NCBI RefSeq assembly: GCF_907164915.1
Contig: NC_061862.1
Coordinates: 135,957,520-136,021,519, forward strand
Length of the DNA stretch: 64,000 nucleotides
Direction: 5' to 3'
Source: Impatiens glandulifera
Lineage: Eukaryota; Streptophyta; Magnoliopsida; Ericales; Balsaminaceae
The notes below the pieces were generated by a model. It ran no database searches and was not told the DNA's origin. It worked only from the letters and a program-made list of their open reading frames with translations. Every line of letters begins with the position of its first letter. The stretch's first letter is position 1. Below are positions 1 through 12,500 of the stretch, in pieces. The position numbers and the translations under genes are program-made.

Positions 1-1190
1 ATTTATATTTAATTTTACAGTCACAATTAACTTATAATTCATTCCGCTTCAATTGGTTTGGATTTTAATATGCATATTTCTATGTGTCAACATTTTGTAC
101 TTTATTTTAATTTATTCTCTTTAATAAATAACAAAAATGTCGTGATTATGTTCTTGTGTTCCCAACATTATTTAAGCGTTCAAACTTATATATTTAGTAG
201 GAGAAGAATTGTTTTGTGTTATTTGTATCTCAAAAAAATTGTTTAGAAAATATAAAATCTTCATGATTATTTTCTTTAAATCACATTCTTTTCATTTTTT
301 TACTATCATTTTATTTTATCTATGTCATTGGATGCTTTTAGTTTTTATGTTTGATCTTTTTACTATCATTTTATCTCATCTATGACAATGGATGCTTTTA
401 GTTTTAATGTTTGATTTCTACTAAAATGAGTTGATTTATTATTGATAAAAAAATTCATTAAGTATCTCTAAAGTGGATGCTTTTTTATGTGTTCTTAAAA
501 ATAATATCTGCTTTCGAATTAAAAAAAAACACATTCATTTGGATAATACAAACCCAACCGATAAATTCAACTCAAAATACTCTAAAGTGATAATTTAATT
601 CATGAGTCTTCATGGAATTTAGAGGTTGTATCAATCATTTCCCCACACAAAAACTTCATGTCAAACTGTTCTTATCACACCACTCAATATTTAAAAAATT
701 AATAGCATACCTACATTCTATTAAGGACTAATGTCTTTTTTAATTGGATAGAATATATCATTGATAAATATTAAAGTTGTCATTTGGAAAATCAAGATAA
801 TTTTACTAAAGTTTTCATGATTTGGTTTCTGTTCAAAAATTTGTAAATCTCTTATAATGTTTCCGAATTTATTTAGTATCTTTCATCTATTTTGGATGTT
901 TCTAACAGATTATTATTAAAATTCACAGAAAAAATAAATAAAATTTTTATGTGAATTTTTTTATTTTTTTATTTTTTTTAAATATGTAGAATATTCATAT
1001 GGATGCTAATTTATTTATTGTTTATATCATTTATTGTTGTATCATTTAACATGATGTCACATCATGCATGGGCTACTAGAACTATCTATGAAAGGTCACT
1101 ATAGAATCTTTAATTACTGACAATATGACTTTAAATATTTTATGTAGAATTAGAATGAGCAATCTGAAATATATATAATTTTCAAACTAA
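1..1190. other. AT-rich flank of peroxidase unit 1
   Basis: No gene is seen. The block from about 740 onward is closely repeated at 56562 and again at about 60122, which makes it the conserved upstream part of a tandemly duplicated peroxidase unit. The first few hundred bases also resemble the sequence around 63500. Long AT tracts and short ORFs have no protein-like composition. Confidence 0.7.
301..420. repeat. 60-bp tandem duplication
   Basis: Bases 301-360 and 361-420 are two direct copies of one 60-bp unit with a few substitutions. Both begin with the run tactatcattttat and contain ggatgcttttagttt. Confidence 0.9.
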
Positions 1191-1455
1191 GGCCTGGTTT
1201 TCTTTTGGTTTTAATAAAATTCAAATAAAATTAATTTTTAAATTTATTATTTTTCAATCATTACATTATTAATTTCATTAATCAAAATATTAAAATACAT
1301 TATATTTTAAATTATTATTTTTTATTTTATTTATACATATCAATACTTTTTAAATTTTTTTATTAAAAATAATCATTATTTTCTCAAAATTATCAATAAT
1401 CATTATTTTTTTCTCCCTTTAATTTAAAAAAAAAAATCTCAATCCGAACAAGGTC
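1191..1455. mobile_element. Harbinger/Tourist-like MITE, unit 1 copy
   Basis: The ends are GGCCTGGTTTTC and, inverted, GACCTTGTTCGG. They are flanked by a direct TAA (1188-1190 and 1456-1458), the 3-bp target typical of PIF/Harbinger MITEs. There is no coding capacity. The same element sits at the orthologous place in unit 2 (57023-57300), so it was inserted before the units duplicated. Confidence 0.65.
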
Positions 1456-1681
1456 TAAAGTTTAGTTTGATTCTCTGTAAACACAAATAAATCATGATTG
1501 CGTATTACACTAATTTTAACAAATAATTAAGTTAACACGTATAAATAATATTAAATATATTTGAGCATTTAGCGAATAATTTGGAACAAATAATAGAATA
1601 TTTTGAATCGATTAAGCATAACAAACACATAGAGAGTTATTTGTTCAAATAAACTAAATATGTCAAACATATATACACAAG

Positions 1682-2320
1682 TAGGGGTGTTCAATCAGTC
1701 GGTTAGCCGACTAACCGGTTACACGGTTCTGGCTAAGTCCGGTTTTACCTCTTATTTTACAAATCGATTAACCGACCAGTGTTGGTATCAATTTTACCAG
1801 TTTTAGAACTATTGGTTTCGGTCAGTACCGATCGGTTAACCGATTTAACCATGAACCGATAATTCAATTTTTAATTAAATATTAAACTTATTAAATGATT
1901 ATTTTTTGTGGCGTACTTTTATGTTATTCTCAAATTTTTATTTATATTATAATATAATATATTATAATAATATTTAAAAATATTTATAATATATTATATT
2001 ATTCTAACAATATAATATATTTCAAAATTTTTTAAGCAATTCTATACAAATTATAATTTAAAATTAAAAAAAAAAACTAATATATCTATAAAATCTAATA
2101 TTTACAAAATAACTAATATAAATATATATAATTAAATTATTACCGATTTACCGGTTAAACCGCTAAAAAAATAGTTCAACCGAAAACGAACCATTTAACC
2201 GATAAAAAATCGGTTAACCGAAATCGTTAGAACCGATTAACCAATAAACCGGTAAAATAAAACCGATAAGCTATCGGTTCGATTGGGTTATTGATTTTTC
2301 GGTTTTTTTGCACAGCCCTA
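1682..2320. mobile_element. hAT-type MITE rich in aaccggtta motifs, unit 1 copy
   Basis: The ends are TAGGGGTGTTCAA and, inverted, TAGGGCTGTGCAA. Subterminal parts are packed with cggtt/aaccg inverted motifs around an AT-rich core. The 8-bp target duplication is TATACAAK: it is intact on the left of the unit 2 copy (57525-57532) and on the right of this copy (2321-2328). Both units carry it in the same position, so insertion came before duplication. It is non-coding. Confidence 0.7.
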
Positions 2321-2448
2321 TATACAATCTTCTAACAAATAAGTTTGATTGAATAAACTAAAACAATCTAACCCTAAATTAGTTTTTTTTGTTAGGGATG
2401 TTTAAGATTTTATTAAATAAATATATTAGTTTTAACAAAAATAACATA

Positions 2449-3488
2449 GGCCTCGTTTGATTTGGCGTTAATAAGCCGCGCGTATGGGCGTCTGCATAAT
2501 AAGCTGCTACAATAACTTTGCGTAATAAGCTCACGCAAAAAATTATTTAAACACACCATTTGTGTTTAAACTAATTTTTTTCTCTCCCTCCCTCCTCGTC
2601 GTTTAAGATTATAACCTCTGCGTTTTTCCCTCTCATCATTTTTAAATATTTTTTTGTTCATTCTCTCTTATATATTTCATTATTTTCTAATTATTTTATT
2701 CATTCTCTCATCTATTTAATCTCTTTTTAATCATTTTATTTATTCTCTCTCGTTTATTTCATATATTTATAATATTTTTATATATTTATATAAAATGATT
2801 ATAATAAAAAATATACATTTAAATGTATTTTTATTTATAATATATGTATATTAATATATAAAATAATTAAACAAAATATGAAATATAAATAAATTGTGAT
2901 TTTTTTATTTATAATTATAGTTTAGAAATCAACTCAGCCTTAAATAATTATCGAAAAGTACATATCATAATTGAAATGAATGAAACGTGACCGAAATGAA
3001 TGATAATACAAATAGAGTGAGAGATTTCAAAAATGAATTAACAATTAAAAGATTTGATAGGGGAGAAAGTGTTGAAATGTGAAATATATATATAATAATA
3101 ATAAATTATTTTCTTTAGTCATATCATTTATTTTAAAATATATTAATTATTAATTTAAGTCATTTATTAATATTTAAAAATATATATTAACAAAAATTTA
3201 TAAATATTAATATATTAATATAATTTATTTTCAAATATATACTATTTTTTAATTTAAATCATTTATTAATATTTAAAATTAAATTAATAAATATATATAA
3301 CATTATATATATATATAATATTAATTATTAAATAATATTATAAATATAAAAAATAAATAAGCTGAACGTATAAACTCAATCAAACATACTCAAACTTAAC
3401 GATTGAATAAGCTGAGAGCATATCAAACATACCTCAAAATAAGCTGACGTCAATAACCTGATGTCAATAAGCTGAATCAAACTAACCC
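2449..3488. mobile_element. Harbinger-like non-autonomous element (unit 1 only)
   Basis: The left end GGCCTCGTTTGATTTGGC and the inverted right end GGGTTAGTTTGATTCAGC form an imperfect terminal inverted repeat. A direct ATA flanks both sides (2446-2448 and 3489-3491). In unit 2 the equivalent sequence near 58160 runs on without it, so the insertion is later than the duplication. The interior is AT-rich and non-coding, with repeated aataagctga motifs near the ends. Confidence 0.6.
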
Positions 3489-3580
3489 ATATTCTTAGAG
3501 TTTAAAACTTTAAACAATTGCATAGAAGAATATCTAAGATAGAGAATTTATATTGAAATGATATCGGGCATATGTGCCCC

Positions 3581-4696
3581 TAGGGGTGGCAATTTGAAAC
3601 CGCCCCGCTGAAACCGAGCCGAACCGAACCGATTGGTTTTTCCCCGCTTTGACTGGGGATCGGGGAAAACCCGAAATATGTTGACTGGGGTTCGGGGCGG
3701 GGATGGTATTTACATGCACCGAACCGATCCCCGAACCGAACCGATAAAATATAATTATATTTATTTAATAAAAATATATTAATTAATGAAATCATTAATT
3801 AATGTCATCATTACTTTTCTCTTTTTCATTGAAAACCTTTTTATCTTCCATCCCTCTACACGTTATCTTTAATACACAATGTCTCTAATTATTTTTTACT
3901 TTTTATCTCTTCATCTTCCTCTCCTCTTCCTCAATCCTTATTACCATTTTTCTCTCTAGAATTTATTTTAATTTTAGTTACATCTTCTTTATTCTACATA
4001 CATGATCCATGATTCTCTCTTGAATCTTGAAGGTGTTTTCAGTTTGAATGTTAGTTAAACTCTTTGCTAATATTATTTTACTGTTTTTTACTAATCAATA
4101 TAAACAAAATGGCATCACGTCTTTTTTGTAGGGTGTTTTCTATATTCGTCTTTGTCTTTCACAATCTTTGTTACGTCTTCTCTCGACTTGACGATGATAT
4201 TTTCGATTTTATTTAAATATGTAATATATATAATAATACTTCATTTTTTTATTAATATATTTTTTTTATTAATACAAAATGTGATCCTAACCATAACCAT
4301 TGAAGATTGAAGATGAAGAATGGAGATTTAGTCCAATTAGAGTTTTTGTTATATTTTGAAACATTATTATTATTATTGGAAGTTTATTTGTTTTGGTATT
4401 TAATACTTTAAAATTATTATTATTGAATGTTATTTTTGTTTGGTATTTAATATTTTGACAATTTATAACTCTAAATATATGAATTATTTTATTTTATTTT
4501 ATTATTTATATTTTAAATTAAAATTGTTATTTGGTTTCGGTGCACCGCGGGGAAACCCCGTACCCGATCGGGGCAGGGATGGTTTATATTTAAAACCAAG
4601 TTGGGAATCGGGGCGGGGATCGGGGCGGGGTGGGTAAATTCGGGGCGAGGATGGTATTGTTATTCACCGAACCGAACCGCCCCATTGTCATCCCTA
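3581..4696. mobile_element. hAT-type non-autonomous element with GC-rich ends
   Basis: The termini are TAGGGGTGGCAAT and, inverted, TAGGGATGACAAT, and a perfect 8-bp target duplication TGTGCCCC lies at 3573-3580 and 4697-4704. Subterminal GC-rich blocks are built from cggggcgggg and gaaccgaaccg motifs. The core is about 800 bp of AT-rich sequence without an ORF. Unit 2 near 58860 preserves the uninterrupted target (tatgtgcccctataatg). Confidence 0.85.
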
Positions 4697-4879
4697 TGTG
4701 CCCCTATAATGTTAGAAAGTGTTTACAAAAATTATATACACACATGGCCTGCTTAGATTACACCCTATGAAAATGGTAGACTAGATAAGATTGGGTGTTA
4801 ATTTTATTTTTCTATAAATGGCCAATAGTACTATTCCCTCATTAATGATGCTGATATTTATATATATATCAAAATATAG

Positions 4880-6540
4880 AGATTTTGGAATTAAATTTTA
4901 TGTATCGTAAAATGAAATGGTTTCAGATTTGTGTCATCGTTTAATTTTAGAATTAAATTTTATGTATGGTAAATAAAGAACTCTTTCTGGTCCTACCCAC
5001 CTTTCAAACAAATTTTCCCAAACTACTCACATTTTCATTCCCATTCCTAAACTACTCACCTTCTCTCTCTACCATATTAATTAATTCATTAATTAACTCA
5101 CTCTCTCTCTTAACCCACTAATTAACTCTCCATCTCTCTAGACCCATTAATTAACTCCCTTCTCTCTTAACTATTAATTAATTCATTCTATCTCAATCAA
5201 ATAAATAAAATATATTATATAAATATTAAAATAAAATAACACATATATTTTATTTTTATTTAAATCTATAGATATAATATATATATATATATATATCAAA
5301 TTAAATACACTAAATTAAATAATTTAAATAGCTATTATAAATTAAAATAAAATAGAATACATTACATAAACGGGAACTTGAAATAAAATATATTACATAA
5401 ATTAAAAGATAAAATTGAATCTTTAAAGTTGAATGTATAAATCACTAAAAGATAAAATTGACAAAAAATGGATTAATATATCATTGTAAAAGTTGATATA
5501 AATCTTAAATGTTTGATTGACAAATCACTATAAATATAAGATTGATAAAAGTTGAATTGACAATTCACTACAAATATAAGATTAAAAAGAAAAATCAACT
5601 TAAAAGTTTATATTAATTATATCAAGAGTATGATTAACAAATCAATATAATATTGATAAAAGTTGAATTGACAAATCACTACAAAAGTTGATATAAATCT
5701 TTAAAGTTGAATGTACAAATCACTTGACAAAAGTTGGATTGACATATCATCTACAAATGTTTATGTAATATATTTTATTTCAAGTTCCCGTTTATGTAAT
5801 GTATTTTATTTTATTTAATTTATAATAGCTATTTAAATTATTTAGTTTAGTGTATTTAATTTGAAATATATATATATATATATATATATTATATTTATAA
5901 ATTTAAATAAAAATAAAACATATGTGTTATTTTATTTTAATATTTATATAATATATTTATAATTATTTGATTGAGATAGAATCAATTACTTAATAGTTTA
6001 AAAGTGAGGATATTAATTAATAGTTGAAAGAGAGAAGGGTTTAGAGAGAGAGAGTTAATTAGTGAGTTAAGAGAGAGAGTGAGTTAATTAATGGGTTAAT
6101 TAATATTGTAGAGAGGGAAGGTGGGTAGTTTGAGAATGAGAATGAAATGGTGAGTAATTTGAGAAAATTTGTTTAAAATGTGGGTCGGACCGAAAAAGTT
6201 CTTAAATAAAATGGTTTCAGATTTCTGTCAGATTGACCACGCTTGCCAATTAAAATTCTTTTCCTTTTTCTACTTTTTGTTTTACATATTTTCTCTTATT
6301 TGGAATTAGATTTTATATATCGTAAAATGAAATGGTTTCAGATTTGTGTGTTCAACTTTGGAATTATATTTTATGTATTGTAAATGAAATAGTTTCAGAT
6401 TTGTGTCGTTCAACTTTTGGAATTATATTTTATGTATTGTAAAATGAAATGGTTTCAGATTTATGTCGTTCAACTTTGGAATTATATTTTATATATAGTA
6501 AATGAAATGGTTTCAGATTTGTGTCCATCACCATTTTCTA
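4880..6540. repeat. About 65-bp tandem repeat array, interrupted
   Basis: Units with the core gaaatggtttcagatttgtg and ttggaattatattttatgta recur at about 4888-4977 and 6302-6530. The Mutator-like hairpin element at 4978-6201 was inserted into the array and separates the two parts. It is non-coding. Confidence 0.8.
4978..6201. mobile_element. Long-hairpin MITE, Mutator-like (9-bp TSD)
   Basis: The whole element is one large inverted repeat with arms of roughly 400 bp or more. Left GAACTCTTTCTGGTCC pairs with right GGACCGAAAAAGTTC, and the inner arms around 5360-5400 and 5770-5800 mirror each other. Flanks GTAAATAAA (4969-4977) and TTAAATAAA (6202-6210) form a 9-bp target duplication with one mismatch, as in Mutator-superfamily insertions. 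There is no transposase. A transcript would fold into a long double-stranded RNA. Confidence 0.75.
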
Positions 6541-6667
6541 CTTTTTGATATATTTAAACTATTTTCTCTTTTATATTTTTTATTTAATCATGCTTTGTTT
6601 TAATTTAATAAATTTTCATTTAGAAATATTTTATTTTTTAAATAAAAAAATTTATTTGAACTAAACT

Positions 6668-6671
<4 letters not shown>

Positions 6672-6727
<56 letters not shown>
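6672..6727. repeat. (TA)n microsatellite
   Basis: An uninterrupted TA dinucleotide run of about 55 bp in the peroxidase upstream region. Confidence 0.95.
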
Positions 6728-6731
<4 letters not shown>

Positions 6732-7752
6732 TCCCACTTGGATACTTGGTTCGTTGGGATGTTTAAATTTATATTTCATTTTTGTATGGTCATAGCTCAT
6801 TATTAGTTGATTTAGATGCTCATTATTTTATCATAATTATTTTATGATACATTTTATTGTTATCTTTTAATCATGGTTAGGATGATCTAGTTATAATTTT
6901 GATTCTCTCTCTTGAAATTTTTAATGAAATAATATTAACTGTTTTTAAAAAAATAATAAAAAAAAATATATATTTTTTATGTTATTGTGTGTCCCAATAT
7001 TATGAAGGCACCTACTTCTATTTCAACTCTTCTCAACTGTCATTTTTTTTATTGTAACTTATCTTTTACTAAGGTGTTACTTTGACTTTTAGTTCAACCA
7101 TACACTTACCATTTCTTTTTCTTTTTTTGAATTATCAACTACATAGATCATCGTGACACTTTATAACAAGTGTTTTAATCATCAATGTTTTGTCGTCATT
7201 TTTTCAAAAAAAAAACATGCAAAAAAATCCCTAACTAAGTTTTAAGTCAGCAAACTTTGACATTGCATATGTTTGAAGGATGAAAACTTAAACCTCATTT
7301 CATTATATTGTTTTGAGATTTCAAGTTTGATTTTGTTTCATGGTGAAAGAAATTTACAAAATACAAACATATGATATTCAGTTCTAGTGACTAAAATGAA
7401 CTAATCAAATTGAAAATTACCCAAATATGGTAAGTCGTATAGAGTAAGTCTCATCCAAGGTATCAAAGTAAGTTTTTTTTAGTGTAAGCATTCAATGATG
7501 CAAAGTGTTCAATTAATAAATTTGTAGGGTTTTTGACTTATACAATGAAATATTAATTCAATTTAGGCATTTGGTCAAAGGATCTTAATATGAGATATTA
7601 GGTTAGAGATATAGATTAGGTAAAGAATGAGAAAGTTAATCATAAATAACAAATTATTAAAATTTCATAGAAGTTAAAAATCCATTATATATATGTTTAA
7701 AAAATTGAATAATTTTTTTTTACAATGTTACGATAAAAAAAAAAAGCACAAG

Positions 7753-7864
7753 TTAGAACATAATATAACTTATTTCAAAGTTTGAACCTCAAATCATAAA
7801 ATTACAAATTAGAACATAATATAACTTATTTCAAAGTTTAAACCTCAAATCATAAAATTATGCA
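7753..7864. repeat. 56-bp tandem duplication
   Basis: Two nearly identical direct 56-bp copies, each starting ttagaacataatataac. Confidence 0.9.
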
Positions 7865-7883
7865 TAGAATGATTTGATCATCA

Positions 7884-8470
7884 AAATAAGATTGATAAAA
7901 AAAATTTAAACTTCAAATTTTTTAATATTAAATTATATAATATTTTAACTAAAAAATATTAACTTTAAGATGTTAATCTCTTTTTTCAGCTTTTTTTTAT
8001 ATAAATGTCTTAATATTTTAATTATATATATTATAAATTAAAATGTATATAATTTTTTTTATATTATGATTTATATACAATAATTTTTTTTTTAAATTAC
8101 ATATATTTTTAATATATATATATATATTAATATATATTTTAAATGAGAAATGATAAAGATCAAAAATATTAACAAGAAAGATGGTATTAAATTATCAATT
8201 TACTAATAAAATACATTAATTAATTTTTTAACTAGAAAGTTAGTGTTTTTCCTATCATTTATCTTTTTATAAAATTAAAATGTATATAAGTCCTCAAAAT
8301 AAGATTGATAAAAAATTTCTTAACGTCAAACTTTTTAATATTAAATTATATAATATTTTAATTAAAAAATATTAACTTTAAGACTTAATCTATTTTTTCA
8401 ACTTTTTATTATATAAATGTCTTAATATTTTAATTATATATATTATAAAATTAAAATTTATATAAGTTTT
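7884..8470. repeat. Direct duplication with about 413-bp period
   Basis: The segment starting aataagattgataaaaa at 7884 recurs at 8298. Both copies contain aatattaaattatataat and tataaatgtcttaata in order. The copies have diverged moderately. Confidence 0.75.
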
Positions 8471-8803
8471 TGAAATTATAAAATTATGATGTATATATAA
8501 TAAATTTAAATATATTTCTAAATTACATATACACGGTTAATATATATTTCTAAATTTTTTCTTATTAAACTCAAACTAAATAATGCAGAAAAATATGATC
8601 AAAATGGGGAGCCATTTATTTTTTATTCTCATCCTTTTGCAACTTCCTATCCATTTCTTACTACTAGTGGTTTTCGAATTATAGTTTGAATTATTTGATC
8701 ATTTTTCATTATTAATATTGATAAAGTTTGAATTTTTCCTAAGAATAGATCAAATATTTATAGTCACAAGCAAACAATATGCTATTGATCATCTTCTTCT
8801 CAC

Positions 8804-8812
8804 TATAAATAG
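8804..8812 (+). promoter_or_regulatory. TATA box of peroxidase pseudogene 1
   Basis: TATAAATAG lies 62 bp upstream of the putative ATG at 8874, with an A/C-rich leader between them. It is a well-formed plant core promoter, still present although the gene is broken. Confidence 0.6.
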
Positions 8813-8873
8813 AATTCACTCATACAACAAACAACTAATCCATCAATAATCATTTCAGCTTTAAATATAAGAC

Positions 8874-9091
8874 ATGATTTATTTTCATTTCACACTCATC
8901 ACCTTCTTCTTCATCATTAATGTCATAATATTTGGAGGATTCAAAAAGCTCAGCTCCACTATGGTTTATATGTTAATAGTTGCCCTATTATGATGGTGGC
9001 AGCCCAAAACATAATTATGCGCGCTACTCAAAGCGATGCCCGACTCCCTGCCAAGATTACTCATCTCCATTTTCATGATTGTTTTGTTAGT
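8874..9091 (+). pseudogene. Class III peroxidase, exon 1 (degraded)
   Basis: The ATG opens a hydrophobic signal-peptide-like stretch followed by KLSST, the usual mature N-terminus of secretory plant peroxidases. A frameshift near 8960 moves the reading frame; in the next frame come QSDARLPAKITHLHFHDCFV and then GTAAGT. The HFHDCF block is the distal-histidine/calcium site of the family, and the donor is at the normal first-intron place. The frameshift and an in-frame stop near 8991 make it a pseudogene. The next exon is at 23758, after a 14.6-kb CACTA insertion in intron 1. Confidence 0.85.
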
Positions 9092-9565
9092 GTAAGTAAT
9101 TGCATGCATCGGTTAACAAGTCTGAACAATATTTCTAGCTAGTTAATATGTCGCTCTAATACAAAGTATATGATCATGTCACTACAACAAAATATAGTTT
9201 CGACGACTCTTAAATGCCAACACATATTAAACGTGCTTAAAAGTGAAGAGAAAAAAAAGTTTTGCCCACCTTTAAAATATCTTTAAAATATGTACTAACA
9301 AACTTTATAAATATTTTATTTCACTATTTTAATTTTTTAAAAATAAAATTTGATTTTAAAACTTTATTAATATTAAAATTTGATTATTAATTTTTTATAA
9401 CATAACCAACCATATGCCTTTTAATTAATTATTATTTAAATTTAATTAAATTAATATATATATATATATAAAAACTAAAAACAAATTAAGTATTATATTA
9501 TATTATATTAAATTAATATTTTAGATTTTTTTATGAAAAAATATATAGATATTTGAATCTAACCT

Positions 9566-12500
9566 AGTTCTTCATTGTTGCTGGTTAGGGATAAGTCATA
9601 TGCTACTAGTCCTCTTCTCTTATTTTGTTTCTTCCTCTTCCAAAATGCTTCTACTTCACGGAGGATCTTGACGAAGAAGATGTTATTAGAATAGACGAAA
9701 TACAACACCGAGAACAAGAGAAGAAACTTCTAAAATAGCTGACTCATAATTTGGCAGTGGACGGCAAAGGACAAACCGAAGACTCCCGATTTGAGATCAA
9801 GTCGTCTTCATTGTTGTTGGTTAGGGATCGAGTCGTATGCTAATAAACCTCTTCTCTTATTTTATTTCTCCCTCTTCCCAAATGCTTCTGCTTCGCGGAG
9901 GCTTTTGACGAAGAAGATGAATATCGTGAGCAGCTTGTTAAAATAGACGAAATCCAATACCGAGAACAAGAGAAGGAGATTCTAAAATAGTTGATTCCTC
10001 ATTTGGCGGTGGGCGGAAAATGATAGAAGTCGACTCCCGATTTGAGATTGAGTCGTCTTCATTGTTGCTTGTTTGGGATCGAGTTGAATGCTACTAGTCT
10101 TCTTTTATATTTTGTTTCTCCCTCTTCCGAAATGCTTCTGCTTCGCGGAGGCTCTTGACAAAGAAGATAAATATCGTGAGCAGCTTGTTGGAATATATGA
10201 AATCAAACACCGAAAACAAGAGAAGGAGCTTCTAAAATAGCTAACACCTAATTTGGCGGTGGGCAGCAAGGACAAACCGAAGTCGACTCCCGATTTGAGA
10301 TCGTGTCGTCTTCAATTTTGCTAGTTAAGGATCGAGTTATATGCTACTAGTCCTATTCTCTTATTTTATTTCTCCATCTTCCGAAATAATTCTATTTCGC
10401 GGAGGCTATTGACGAAGAAGATGAATATCGTGAGCATCTTGTTGGAATAGACGAAATCCAACACTGAGAACAAGAGAATGAACTTCTAAAATAAGTGACT
10501 CCTAATTTGGCGGTGGGCGGCAAAAGACGGACCGAAGTTGACTCCCGATTTGAGATCGAGTCATCTTCATTGTTGTTGGTTAAGGATCGAGTCGTATGTT
10601 AATAGTCCTCTTCTCTTATTTTATTTTTCCTTCTTTCAAAATTCTCCTACTTCGCGGAGGCTCTTGACGAAGAAGATGAATAGCGTGAGCAGCTTGTTGG
10701 AATAGACGAAATCCAATATCGAGAACAAGAAAAGGAGCTTCTAAAATAGTTGACTCCTAATTTGGAGGTGGGCGAAAATGACAGACCGAAGTCGACTCCT
10801 GATTTGAGATCGAGTCGTCTTCATTGTTGCTGGTTAGGGATCGAGTCGTATGCTACGAGTCCTCTTTTCTTATTTTGTTTCTCCCTCTTTCGAAATGCTT
10901 CTATTTTGCGAAGTCTCTTGACGAAGAAGATGAGTATCTTAAGCAGCTTGTTGGAATAGACGAAATCCAACACCGAGAACAAGAAAAGGAGCTTCTAAAA
11001 TGGTTGATTCCTAATTTGGCGGTGGGAGGCAAAGGACAAACCAAAGTCGACTCTCGATTTGAGATCGAGTCGTCTTCATTGTTGCTGGTTAGGGATCGAG
11101 TCATATGCTACTAGTCCTATTCTCTTATTTTGTTTTTCCCTCTTGCAAAATGCTTCTGCTTCGCGGAGGCTCTTGACGAAGAAGATGAATATCGTGAGCA
11201 GCTTGTTGGAATAGACGAAATTCAAATCTGAGAACAAGAGAAGGAGCTTCTTAAATAGCCGACTTCTAATATGACGGTGGGTGGCAAAGGAAAGAACGAA
11301 GTTGACTCCCGATTTGAGATTGAGTCGTCTTCATTGTTGCTAGTTAGGGATCAAGTTAAATGCTAGATCGAGTTGAATGCTATTATTCCTCTTCTCTTAT
11401 ATTGTTTCTCCCTCTTCCGAAACGCTTCTACTTCGCGGAGGTTCTTGGCGAAGAAGATAAATATTGTGAGTAGCTTGATGGAATAGATGAAATCAAACAT
11501 CGAGAACAAGAGAAGGAGCTTCTAAAATAACAAACACCTAATTTGGCGGTTGGCGGCAAAGGACAGACCGAAGTCAACTCCCGATTTGAGATCGAGTTGT
11601 CTTCAATGTTGTTAGTTAAGAATCAAGTTGTATGCTACTAGTCCCCTTCTCTTATTTTGTTTCCACGTCTTCCGAAATGCTTCTACTTCAAGGAGGCTCT
11701 AGACGAAGAAGATGAATATTGTGAGCAACTTGTTGGAATAGACGAAATCCAACACCGAGAACAAAAGAATGAGCTTCTAAAATAAGTGACTCCTAATTTG
11801 GCGGTGAGCGGCAAAGGACAGACCGAAGTCGACTCCCAATTTGAAATCGAGTCGTCTTCATTGTTGTTGGTTAGGGATCGAGTCGTATGCTAATAGTCCT
11901 CTTCTCTTATTTTATTTCTCACTCTTTTGAAATTCTCCTACTTCGTGGAGGCTCTTGACGAAGAAGATGAATAGCGTGAGCAACTTGTTGGAATAGACGA
12001 AATCCAATACCCAGAACAAGAGAATGAGCTTCTAAAATAGTTGACTCCTAATTTGGCGGTGTGCGGCAAATGACAGATTGAAGTCGACTCCTGATTTCAG
12101 ATCGAATCGTCTTCATTGTTACTGGTTTAGGATCGAGTCATATGCTATGAGTCCACTTTTCTTATTTTGTTTCTCCATTTTCCGAAATTCTTTTGCTTCG
12201 CGGAGGCTCTTGACGAAAAAGATGAGTATCTTGAGTAGCTTGTTGGAATAAACGAAATCCAACACCGAGAACAATAGAAGGAGCTTCTAAAATGGTTGAT
12301 TCCTAATTTGGTGCTTGTCGGAAAAGGACAAACCGAAGTCGACTCCCGATTTGAGATCGAGTCGTCTTCATTGTTGTTGGTTAGGGATTAAGTCGTATGC
12401 TACTAGTCCTCTTCTTTTATTTTGTTTCTCCCTCTTCCAAAATGCTTCTACTTCGTAGAAGCTCTTGACAAAGAAGATAAATATCGTGAGCGGCTTGTTG

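Larger units (their letters stand above)
6728..8800. other. AT-rich upstream region of peroxidase pseudogene
   Basis: No gene is seen. The part from about 6740 to 7400 matches 63450-64000 at the window's end, so it belongs to the duplicated unit. Local duplications (7753-7864, 7884-8470) make up much of the rest. Confidence 0.6.

Noticed and set aside
58..246. 62-codon ORF at the window start
   Set aside because: AT-rich composition, no domain, and inside non-coding sequence repeated elsewhere in the window.
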